From Sipunculus nudus (lineage: Eukaryota; Annelida; Sipuncula; Golfingiida; Sipunculidae), in contig CM049320.1 in NCBI GenBank assembly GCA_026874595.1, forward strand, positions 21,957,714 through 22,021,713: a stretch of 64,000 bases of DNA, read 5' to 3'. The first letter of the stretch is position 1, and each line of letters starts with the position of its first letter. The notes beneath the pieces were generated by a model. It made no database searches and had not been told where the DNA came from. It saw only the letters and a list, made by a program, of their open reading frames with translations. Positions 47,647 to 58,619 of this stretch are shown here, one piece after another. The translations under genes were made by a program, and so were the position numbers.

Positions 47647-48761
47647 AGCTCAGCTGACTATAAGTCATCTGAGCTATAGTCATGGTCCATTGTCCGTCGT
47701 CCGTCCGTCTGTCCGTCCGTCCGTAGATGTGGCACGTTTTGAAACCGTAAGACCTAGGAATCCAAAATTCGGCATAATGTTAGATGTCCCCAAGATCTCC
47801 TACCAAGCCGAAAACTGGGACTTTGCAACTTCGTTCCTTTGAGAAATTAAGGAAAAACCTCAATTTTTTATTAAAAACCTATTTTCACACTTCAGGACTG
47901 CCTAATATCAAAACCACTCATCTGTTTTTCCTCATATTTACCATAAATATTCCTCTATATAGTTCCTATGTACATGCCAGAAATTATGTCTGTATTATTT
48001 AATTAAAAAAAGTTAAGGGCCCAAACATAATGCATTGGGTAAAAAATCAGGAAAGATATTTGATCACTTAACACAAAAAATGTTAAAGCTATGGACCTTT
48101 TTTCCAGTAATATAACTTTAATTAATCAAAATTAAATTGTATACCCAAAATTAGATGAAAATCTTTTAAATTTTTTAAAATATTAATAAAAATAAAAAAA
48201 ATGGTACCTTAAATTTTGCCCAACTTTGACCATAGCACGTTTTTTTCCTGTAAGTACTGTGGATTTATTTTTCACAGCATGTTTTTGTTAGCATTTCAAC
48301 TGTTAACACCAAAAATTTGAAACCAGTTGATCAAAAACTAGATTTTAATCAAGTTTTCAAGCACCATGTAACATATTGTTTACATCAAGCTAGTGTTATG
48401 CAGTTTGCAAGAGCTCAGCTCCCCAGCTTCAGCTCTAAGTTCCTAAATTCGGCATACAGTTAGATGTCTCCAAAATCCCCTACCATGCCAAGAATTTGGT
48501 CACTAGGACTTAATACCTTCGAGATATTAATGAAAAACTTCATTTTTTCCATTAAAAACCCATTGTTACACTTCAAGACTGCCTAATATCAAAACCACTG
48601 ATCTGACTTTAATCATAAACAATATACATATTTTTCCTTCTCTATGCACATGCCAGAATGATGTCAGTATTGCGTAATTGTTTTAAGTTATGGGCCCAAA
48701 CATCATGCACTTAATTGTATCCCCAGACAAAGTCGGGGGATACTATGTTTTCATACCGGTC

Positions 48762-48792
<31 letters not shown>
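48762..48792. repeat. (CCG)n trinucleotide tract
   Basis: About ten CCG repeats near the 5' end of the inserted element. Confidence 0.95.
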
Positions 48793-48852
48793 ATATAAAT
48801 CTTGTTGGCGCGATAACCCAAAAAATATTTCACAGAACTTTACCAAACTTGG

Positions 48853-49320
48853 TATATGTATAGATATGGGTAAGAGGACGACGCCTATTAAAAATGAGGT
48901 CATGACCTTTACTAGGAGAGTGTCCTTGACCTTGAATAGGTCCAATTTTGTGGAAAATCACACAAATTCTTTAATATCTCAAGAAATCTTGCATGGATTT
49001 ATCCTAAAATCAAGTTGATGGAAGATCATGGATAGGGTTGTCATGTTCCAGAAACTGGTGGCGCCACCTATTATTCTTTACTTGTTTTCATGCCGTTTAA
49101 TACCCCCAAAATTGCCACCTTACAGTACTGTGAGCATTATAAGTCAAAAACTAATGGATAGATTTCTTTTATATTATGCATATACATAGGTATGGGTTAT
49201 GGGATGATGTTTATTTAAATTGGGGTCATGACCTTTCCTATGATAGTGGCCTTGACCTTGAATATTGCCATATATGGTGAAAATCACACACCTCTTATGA
49301 TATCTCCAGTGTTGATAGCC
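48853..49320 (+). repeat. Two ~333-bp units with AGGTCATGACCT
   Basis: Blocks ATGTATAGATATGGG (48856) and ATACATAGGTATGGG (49186) start two units that continue with a GGTCATGACCT palindrome (48897-48908 is the perfect AGGTCATGACCT) and CCTTGACCTTGAATA. This is a different unit type from the 288-bp satellite that follows. Confidence 0.6.
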
Positions 49321-49323
49321 ATA

Positions 49324-51780
49324 TGGATTTCAAACTTGACTTGTATATGTCCCATTGGAAAAGCAAGACCCAAATTGATTTTGGGGTCATGAGGTCAAAG
49401 GTCAAGGTCACAGGACGCATCTTTAAAAAGATGTGGATGCATTTTAAGCCAAACTTTCATCCCAGGTCTTCCCTCTTGAATATATAGCTCACTTGCCAAT
49501 AGTGGATAATCCATATAAATTTTGGGGTCACAAGGTCAAAGGTCAAGGCCACAGGAGCTATCTGTCCAAAAATTAGTTTCTTGATGATAATTCCTTCTTT
49601 TATTGATGTATGGATTTCAAACTTGACTTGTATTTGACCCATTGGAAAAGAAAGACCTGAATTGATTTGGGGTCATGAGGTCAAAGGTCAAGGTCACAGG
49701 AAACCTCTGTTAAAAGGTTGTGGATGCAATTTCAGCCAAAAAATTCATCTGAGATCTTTCATCTTGCACATATAGTTCACCTGCCAAGAGTGGAATACCC
49801 CTATCAATTTTGAGGTCACAGGGTCAAAGGTGAAGGTCACAGGAGCCATCTGTCCAAAAATTAGTTTCTGGATGATAATTCCTGCTTTTATTGATGTATG
49901 GATTTCAAACTTGACTTGTATATGTCCCATTGGAAAGGCAAGACCTGAATTGATTTTGGGGTCATGAGGTCAAAGGTCAAGGTCACAGGACACATCTTTT
50001 AAAAGATGTGGATGCATTTTCAGCCAAACATTTCATCTCAGATCTTTCATCTTGCACATATAGTTCACCTGCCAATAGTGGAAAACCCCTATCAATTTTG
50101 AGGTCACAAGGTCAAAGGTGAAGGTCACAGGAGCCATCTGTCAAAAAATTAGTTTCTGGATGATAATTCCTGCTTTTATTGATGTATGGATTTCAAACTT
50201 GACTTGTATATGTCCCATTGGAAAAGCAAGACCCAAATTGATTTTGGGGTCATGAGGTCAAAGGTCAAGGTCACAGGACGCATCTTTAAAAAGATGTGGA
50301 TGCATTTTAAGCCAAACTTTCATCCCAGGTCTTCCCTCTTGAATATATAGCTCACTTGCCAATAGTGGATAATCCATGTAAATTTTGGGGTCACAAGGTC
50401 AAAGGTGAAGGTCACAGGAGCTATCTGTCCAAAATTAGTTTCTGGATGATAATTCCTTCTTTTATTGATTTATGGATTTCAAACTTGACTTGTATTTGAC
50501 CCATTGGAAAAGAAAGACCTGAATTGATTTTGGGGTCATGAGGTCAAAGGTCAAGGTCACAGGAAACCTCTGTAAAAAGGTTGTGGATGCAATTTCAGCC
50601 AAAAAATTCATCTGAGATCTTTCATCTTGCACATATAGTTCACCTGCCAAGAGTGGAAGCCCCCTTTCAATTTTGAGGTCACAAGGTCAAAGGTGAAGGT
50701 CACAGGAGCCATCTGTCCAAAAATTAGTTTCTGGATGATAATTCCTGCTTTTATTGATGTATGGATTTCAAACTTGACTTGTATATGTCCAATTGGAAAA
50801 GCAAGACCTGAATTGATATTGGGGTCATGAGGTCAAAGGTCAAGGTCACAGGACACATCCTTAAAAAGATGTGGATGCATTTTCAGCCAAACATTTCATC
50901 TCAGATCTTTCATCTTGCACATATAGTTCTCCTGCCAAGAGAGGAAGAACCCTATCAATTTTGAGGTCACAAGGTCAAAGGTGAAGGTCACAGGAGCCAT
51001 CTGTCCAAAAATTATTTTCTGGATGATAATTCCTTCTTTTATTGATGTATGGATTTCAAACTTGACTTGTATTTGACCCATTGGAAAGCAAGACCTGAAT
51101 TGATTTTGGGGTCATGAGGTCAAAGGTCAAAGTCACAGGAAACCTCTTTATAAAGATTGTGGATGCATTTTCAGCCAAACAATTCATCTGAGATCTTTCA
51201 TCTTGCACATATAGTTCACCTGCCAAGAGTGGAAAACCCTTATCAATTTTGAGGTCACAAGGTCAAAGGTGAAGGTCACAAGAGCCATCTGTCCAAAAAT
51301 TAGTTTCTGGATGATAATTCCTGCTTTTATTGATGTATGGTTTTCAAACTTGACTTGTATATGTCCAATTGGAAAAGCAAGACCAAAATTGATTTTGGGG
51401 TCATGAGGTCAAAGGTCAAGGTCACAGGACACATCTTTAAAAAGATGTGGATGCATTTTCAGCCAAACATTTCATCTCAGATCTTTCATCTTGCACATAT
51501 AGTTCTCCTGCCAAGAGAGGAAGAACACTTTCAATTTTGAGGTCACAAGGTCAAAGGTGAAGGTCAGAGGAGCCACCTGTAAAAAAAAAAATTAGTTTCT
51601 GGATGATAATTCCTGCTTTATTGATGATAGATTTCAAACTTGACTTGCATATGTCCCATTGGGAAAAGCAAGACCCAAATTGATTTTGGGGTCATGAGGT
51701 CAAAGGTCAAGGTCACAGGACACATCTTTAAAACAATCAAGGTCACAGGACCAACATCTTCAACAAGATTGTGGATTGTT
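49324..51780 (+). repeat. 288-bp satellite with higher-order structure
   Basis: The block TGGATTTCAAACTTGACTTG (or close variant) starts at 49324, 49611, 49899, 50187, 50473, 50762, 51050, 51338 and 51628, with spacings of 286-290. Each unit is a dimer of ~144-bp halves, each half with one cluster of AGGTCA half-sites. Diagnostic variants define three unit types: A (CGCATCTTTAAAAAG, AGCCAAACTTTCATCCC), B (GACCCATTGGAAA, GGAAACCTC) and C (CACATC, AACATTTCATCTCAG). The order is A B C A B C B C then an A/C-like last unit, so a trimer of about 863 bp was duplicated and a BC pair of 576 bp later. No coding role. Confidence 0.9.
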
Positions 51781-53474
51781 AGATGGAAGAAACAATAAAT
51801 ATGCCAAGTGTCAGTATATGCTGCCAAAATTGGGGGTCTGTTCTTAAAGGAGGGGGGCCTACTATGTCTGGGGATACTCTGGCACCTGCGGTGCCAAGAA
51901 ATGTCTAGTTAAATAATCAAGAAATATATTTACTCCCTTAACAAGGGCATTGCTGAAGCTAGAGATTTTTTTGTCAGGGATGTAACATTATTTAATCCAG
52001 ATTCCATTGAATACCCAAAATTAGTTCTGAATTTTTCAAATTTTATAAGTTATTAGTATAAATATAAAATAAGAACCTTAAATTTTGCCCAACTGTGACC
52101 ATGGCACGTTTGTTCCCCGTGAGCACTGTTGATATAATTTTCATATCATGCACACATAAGGATTTCAGCTTTTTAGTTTAGAAAGCTGAAACAAATTGGC
52201 CAAATATTGTAGCTTTTATTAATGTTTTTATGAGACCATGTCAGACCAATGCTCAATCAAGCCCCTCTTCAGTCACCTGTATGTTGACCGTGTTGACCTT
52301 TCATCAGATTATGCACGCCAGAGCGAAGCATACACTGGGGCAGTCAGGCAGCTAATGCCCAGCCACAGTTGATCCAGGTGTCCAAAACAACTCATCTAGT
52401 AGTTGTTTTGAAAAACAACATAACAATAAACAATAAATTAATAATTTTTTATTGGTTTTTAATAACAAATAAAAGAAAAATTAATAGAAAAGGAATTTGT
52501 TAGTTGATGAGTAACAGAAAATTACTGTTACTGATGATGTAAGAATCTTGTGTGGATGGATAGAATGTCAATGTCAATGTTATTCCAAAAAACACCATGC
52601 AGTCACCTATGGTATTTTTCAGTTAAATTTTAATGATAAAAAATAAATCATATTATTCATTACTAATCATTAGGGATCATATGAAGGAAATTAATGATAG
52701 ACAAAGATGCAGTTGATAATATTAATCTAGATTCCTACTGTGTCTAGTGTGTAGATTGATGTGAAAGTAGTCCAAAGTGAATATATTACATTTAATTTTT
52801 TTTTAAATATAAATAAAAGCCATAAAACGAGGTACTTATGATCATTATTTAAATTTGTGAATTTTGTACTCTGGATTCGCAACATATTGTTTGGCTAAAA
52901 CTAAATAAATGATAGACATGGTGCGAATGCTTTGCAAATGTATTTGAATACGAATATGAATATATACTGCTTTAAAAAAATTATTGCATAAGAATGGGAA
53001 TTCAGGTAAAAATGAAAGTATTTGAATACCAGTGCAGATACTTTCAAAATGTATTCATGAATGCATTTATGAATATATTCTATAATATTATTTCAATAAT
53101 AATTTCAGTTATATATTTTTTTTATCATATGATTTTCTTATTATTTTTTTTAAATAAAAAATTATAATTGCACAATATTTGTTATTAAATTTTAATAAAT
53201 AGTTAAACTATTTTATTATATGTGCTGCTTATAACTTATATGGCTAAGTCAAAATCTGTGTGACAATAGCACTCAATTTGTTAATAAAATAAATTAAACC
53301 AATCCTCTTCCCTCTCCCCAAAGATACTATCAAAATCATACATAAGCTGAACACCAACAACTCATAATAAAGCTTATATTTATTACCACACAAAACCAGC
53401 ATGTGCCTCTTTCCCAAATCATATTTTTATCATATATAATAGCTGAGCGCCGTGACCCATGGGTCTCTTGTTTT

Positions 53475-53607
53475 AGCTCAGCTGACTGTTAGTCAACTGA
53501 GGTATAGGAATGGCGCTTTGTCCGTCGTCCGTCCGGCCGTCCAACATGACAACAATCATGTCAGTTTCTCAGCTGTAATTACATCTAGTGTCATAACCTG
53601 GTGTGTT
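53475..53607 (+). mobile_element. Truncated 5' end of a Helitron-like copy
   Basis: The palindrome AGCTCAGCTGACT..AGTCAACTGAGG at 53475-53503 and a GTCC stretch start immediately after the 3' end of copy B. The sequence then departs from the family before copy C begins at 53612. Confidence 0.6.
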
Positions 53608-53611
53608 TTTT

Positions 53612-56229
53612 AGCTCAGCTGACTATAAGTCATCTGAGCTATAGTCGTGGTCCATTGTCCGTCGTCCGTCCGTCTGTCCGTCCGTCCGTCCGTCCGTCCG
53701 TAGATGTGGCACGTTTTGAAACCGTAAGACCTAGGAATCCAAAATTCAGCATAATGTTAGATGTCCCCAAGATCTCCTACCAAGCCGAAAACTGCGTCTT
53801 TGCGACTTCATTCCTTTGAGAAATTAAGGAAAAACCTCAATTTTTTATTAAAAAACCTATTTTCACACTTTAGGACTGCCTAATATCAAAACCACTCATC
53901 TGTTTTTCCTCATATTTCCTATAAATAATCCTCTATATAATTCCTATGCACATGCCAGAAATTAGGTCTGTATTATTTAATTTAAAAAAGTTATGGGCCC
54001 AAACATAATGCATTTTGTAAATAATCAGGAAAGAAATTTTATCACTTAACACAAAACTTAATAAAGCTAAGCACTTTTTTTCCAGTAATATTACTTTTAT
54101 TAATCAAAATTAAATTGGATACCCAAAATTAGATCAAAATCTTTTAAATTTTTAAAAATATTAGCAAAAAAAAAATTGGTACCTTAAATTTTGCCCAACT
54201 TTGACCATGGCACGTTTTTTTGCTGTAACTGCTGTGGATTTAATTTTCACAGCATGTTTTTGTTAGCGTTTCAACTGTTAACACCAAAAATTTGAAACCA
54301 GTTGATCAAAAACTGTAGATTTTATTCAAGTTTTCAAGCACCATGTCATATATTGCTAGTGTTATGCAGTTTGCTAGAGCTCAGCTCCCGAGCTTCAGCT
54401 CTAAGTTCCTTAAATTTGGCATACAGTTAGATTTCTCCAAAATCCCCTACCATGTCAAGAATTTGGTCACTAGGACTTAATTCCTTCGAGATATCAATGA
54501 AAAACTTCATTTTTCCATTAAAAACCTAATGTTACACTTTAAGACTGCCTAATATCAAAACCACTGATCTGACTTTGATCATATATAATATACATATTTT
54601 TCTATACATTCACTATGCACATGCCAGAAATGATGTCAGTATTGTGTATTTTTTTTAAGTTATGGGCCCAAACATAATGCACTTTGTAAAAAATCAAGAA
54701 ATATATTTACTCCCTTAACAAGGGCATTGCTGAAGCTAGAGATTTTTTTTGTCAGGGATGTAACATTATTTAATCAAGATTCAATTGAATACCCAAAATT
54801 AATTCTGAATTTTTCAAATTTTATAAGTTATTAGTATAAATATAAAATTAGTACCTTAAATTTTGCCCAACTGTGACCAAGGCACGTTTGTTTCCCGTGA
54901 GCACTGTTGATATAATTTTCATATCATGCACACATAAGGATTTCAGCTTTTTAGTTTAGAAAGCTGAAAGAAATTTGCCAAATATTGTAGCTTTTATTAA
55001 TGTTTATTATGAGACCCTGTCAGACTTTGGCTCTCTCCAGCCCCTCTTGAGTCACCTGTATGTTGACCTTGTTGACCTTTCATCAAATTATGCACGCTTG
55101 AGGGGAGAATCCAGGCAGCTTATGGCCAGCCACAGTTGATCCAGGTGTTCAACCCAACTCATCTAGTAGTTTTAACCAACAACATAACAATAAACAATAA
55201 ATTAATAAATTTTTATTGGTTTTTAATAACAAATTAAAGTAAAATAGAAAAGGAATTTGTTAGTTTATAATAACAGGAAATTAACTTGCAGTTACTGATG
55301 ATATAAGAATCTTGTATCGATGGGTAGAATGTCACATATTCCAAATAACACCATGCAGTCACCTATAGCATTTTTCAGTTCATTTTTAATGATAAAGAAG
55401 TAAATCATATTATTCATTACTAATCATTAAGGATTATATGAAGGAAATTAATGATAGACAAAGATGCAGTTGATAATATTAATCTAGATTCCTACTGTGT
55501 CTAGTGTGTACATTGATGTGAAATTAGTCCAAAATGAATTTTTTACAGTTATTTTATAATATAAATAAAAGCCATAAAACCAGGTACTTATGATCATTAT
55601 TTAAATGTGTGAAATTTGTATATTCTGGATTCTCAACATCATTGTTTGGTGAAAACTGAATAAATACCAGACATGGTGCAAATACTTTGTAATTGTATTT
55701 AAATACGAATATGATTATGTACTCCATTATAAAATTTCTTGCATAAAGAATGGGAATTCAGGTAAAAATAAAAGTATATGAATACTCGTGCAAATACTTT
55801 CAAAATGTATTCATGAATGCATTCATGAATATATTCTTTAATATTATTTTAATAATCATATCAGTTATATTTCATTTTAAAAAAATCATATGATTCTCTT
55901 ATTATTTTTAATAAAAATTATATTTGGGACAATATTTGTAATTTTTTTAATAAATAGTTAAACTCTTATATTATATGTTCTGCTTATAAGTTATATGGCC
56001 AAGTCAAAATCTGTGTGACAGTAGTACTCCATTTGTTAATAAAATAAATGAAATCAATCCTCTTCCCTGTCTCCAAAGGTACTATCAAAATCATACATAA
56101 GCTAAACAACAACAACTCATAATACAGCTTATATTTATTACCACACAAAACCAGCATGTGCCTCATTTCTAAATAATATTTTTTTATCATATATAACAGC
56201 TGAGCGTCGTGACCCATAGGTCCCTTGTT
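53612..56229 (+). mobile_element. Helitron-like element, copy C (uninterrupted)
   Basis: 5' palindrome 53612-53640, longer GTCC microsatellite (53659-53700), body colinear with copy B at high identity, and 3' end GACCCATAGGTC plus CCTTGTT. At about 54681-54700, where B has the nested element, C reads GCACTTTGTAAAAAATCAAG without interruption. No protein. Confidence 0.75.
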
Positions 56230-56235
56230 TTATCA

Positions 56236-57162
56236 CATGTGGATGCCATATAGTTATCACCCTGTCTGTTTGTCTGTCTGTCTGTCCATCCGTCTATCCA
56301 CACAAATTTGTTTCCAGATGATGACTCCAGGTTGTATTGACACATGGATTTCAAACCTGACTTACGTGTGGCCCACCACTAAAGCAAGAACCTATATGAT
56401 TTTGGTTTCACGAGGTCAAAGGTCAAGGTCACAGGACTCATTTCTTAAAAAAGAATGCATATGCATTTGACGCCAAACTTATTATCCAAAACTTTCCATC
56501 TTTAAGATATTGCTAACCTGCCAATAGGGGAAGATTCTGTTCAGTTTTGGGGTCATGAGGTCAAAGGTCAAGGTCACATTACCCATATATTTAGAAAGAT
56601 TGTGGATGCATTTTAAGCCAAACTTTTCATCCCAACCAGATGTTGCTCACTTGCCAATAGTGGAAGTAACTTATGGATTTTTGGGTCATAAGGTCAAAGG
56701 TCAAGGTCACGGGGGCCATCAATCCACATATTAGTTTTCAGATGATGACACCAGTTTGGTTTGAAATATTGGTTTCAAACTTGACTTATATGTTGCCCAC
56801 CACTAAAGTAAGCACTGTTGATTCTGGGGGCATGAGATTAAAGGTCAAGGTCACAGGACCCACTTCTTTAGAAAGATTGTGGATGCATTTTAAGCCAAAC
56901 TTTTCATCTCAGTCCTTCCATCATCAACTTTGGTGCACCCTCCAATAGGGGAAGTTTCCGTTTGATTTTGGGGTCTCAAGGTCAAAGGTTAAGGTAACAG
57001 GGCCCATCCATTCACAGATTAGTTTATGGATGATAACTCCAGTTTGGGTAGACAGGTTAGCTTCAAACTGATCACAGGACAAATATTTTGGAAAACCTCA
57101 TAAACATGCATCCTTATATATAGACATATGCAGCTGAGCGTCGAGACCAATGGATCCCTAGT
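56236..57162 (+). mobile_element. Helitron-like element, copy D, with AGGTCA core
   Basis: A GTCT/GTCC microsatellite (56263-56297) is followed by about three ~290-bp units related to the 288-bp satellite (ACTTGCCAATAGTGGAAG, GATTGTGGATGCATTTTAAG, GAGGTCAAAGGTCAAGGTCA at 56410 and 56556). It ends CAGCTGAGCGTCG, hairpin-like GACCAATGGATC (57144-57155) and CCTAG|TT. The 5' palindrome is missing. It joins the terminal type of copies A-C with the core type of the nested element. Confidence 0.65.
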
Positions 57163-57812
57163 TTTCAGATATTTTTTGTTTGCAAATTTAAAAAAATACA
57201 TTTTATAAAAATAATAATTACCGGCATATCTGTGCGCAAAATGTGATACCAGACCAAATTAGCTATAAATGTTGATGCAACTTAGAATTGTGAATCAAAT
57301 TAAATATTTAGATATATATGTTATACCGTAAATGTACATTTATTATTTAAATAAGTATATCTATATATAAACTTGTAAATGAAAAATGAGTATCTAATTC
57401 AAACATTTTTCATTATTTTCCTGCCCCAGTAGAAAGGGAATTAAAGTGATTTGCTTTGTTTTTCCATGTCTTTCTCTGTCTGTTTTTATATATCTCATAA
57501 TTATGAATAAACTTTTTGTTTTTCCTGTAAGCACTGTGAAATTAAAATTAAATTTAAAATACTGTATGTATATGCAAGGGTGTTGTAACTTCCACCATCC
57601 CCCCCCCCCCTTGCCATTGGGTCCTTGCATTTGAGCACTTTGGACAATAGTTTTATTGCAACTATATAAAATTGATTAAATAAAGAAATATATACATTCT
57701 CTAGGAATTAAAAAAAAATCTTGCTCATAAAGATGAACGAAATATATAATATTCACTAAAGTTTCCAAAAAAAATATTTCACGATATTATACAGATAATA
57801 CAGATAATAGAC

Positions 57813-57864
<52 letters not shown>

Positions 57865-58430
57865 AAGGGAAATAAAGAGAGTGAGAGGGGGCGGGCGGGC
57901 GGGCGCTGATTTTTCAATTAGTTTTCATTTTCGTGCCGAAATTTAAAAACTAAAACAATAAAGAAATAAAATTCAGCACCTCTATAGGCATATATTTCGC
58001 CATTGTGCCTGATCGGTTGTAAAATTATTCACCGAACTCCTCAGTTTTACTTTTAGCATGACTGGACAACAAGGGATAAATCTCTTCTGCAAATTTCGTG
58101 GTCGAGAATGGAACACTCTGGCACACCAGTGCCACACCTATAATTATAGCAAGAGCTAATCATGCGTATAACCTGTTTGGAGTCAAACAAAAACTTGTGC
58201 TTACATAGGTGAGAACTCGTGTACAATACTATATATATATAGAAGATACATACGATCGAACATGAGTATCTTAATTGTATGGTATGCTGTACACCTTTTT
58301 TTAAATAAAAAAATTGCAGATGTAAAAAAAAAATCATTTAAATCCATTGGATTCTTCATTGGCCCATTCCCCGAAATGCCCTGATATTTTCACGAGATGA
58401 CGTTCATGATTGCGTAAGTTATGTCGTGAA
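57163..58430. other. Unassigned DNA with (GA)n tract
   Basis: (GA)n at 57816-57861 and a C run at 57600-57610. No gene. Confidence 0.5.
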
Positions 58431-58500
58431 CAAATACACACACACACACAAACAAACGTACGGACGGGGGTGAACGCATACCACCCTGGCGGAGGAAATA
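58431..58500 (-). repeat. Dispersed repeat end (GTGAACGCAT family)
   Basis: ACACACAAACAAACGTACGG, GGGGGTGAACGCATACC and CTGGCGGAGG recur as CAAACACACGAACGGGGATG and AACGCATATTCTCC at 63508-63545, each preceded by TTGCG and a GTGA(A/G)CAAA block. Probably the end of one dispersed element family; class unknown. Confidence 0.5.
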
Positions 58501-58619
58501 ATATCAGTTGACATGTGTGTGTTGAGAAGTGGCTGATAAGGTGTTACTAGACAGTTGTACCTTTACTATAATTAAGAACAAGTCGGCAGCAAAGTGTCGC
58601 AATCGTGTTGCGTGAGCCA

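Larger units (their letters stand above)
48720..51908 (+). mobile_element. 3.2-kb non-autonomous Helitron with satellite core
   Basis: The left end A|TCCCCAGACAAAGTC continues into GGGGGATACTATG and can fold on itself. The right end has TGTCTGGGGATAC (51867-51879), an exact inverse of left-end bases including the adjacent GTA. Next come the hairpin TGGCACC-TGC-GGTGCCA (51880-51896), eight bases, and CTAG (51905-51908) followed by T. It interrupts copy B, and copy C shows the uninterrupted site. Inside are a (CCG)n tract, two ~333-bp units and the 288-bp satellite. No Rep/helicase gene. An alternative reading with a TTAA target duplication (48711-48714 and 51909-51912) cannot be excluded, because ATTGTA precedes the TC in both copies. 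Confidence 0.7.
47647..53472 (+). mobile_element. Helitron-like element, copy B, with nested insertion
   Basis: 5' palindrome at 47647-47675: 13-bp arms AGCTCAGCTGACT/AGTCATCTGAGCT with one mismatch and a 3-nt loop. A GTCC/GTCT microsatellite follows at 47689-47724. The body contains two diverged direct modules about 680 bp apart (GGCATAATGTTAGATGTCCC at 47780 and GGCATACAGTTAGATGTCTC at 48451). The 3' end has hairpin GACCCATGGGTC (53454-53465), then TCTTGTT. Without the 3189-bp insertion at 48720-51908 it is about 2637 bp, matching copy C (2618 bp). No protein. Palindrome plus tetranucleotide microsatellite plus 3' hairpin resembles Helentron-associated elements such as Drosophila INE-1; that comparison is from family knowledge. 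Confidence 0.7.
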
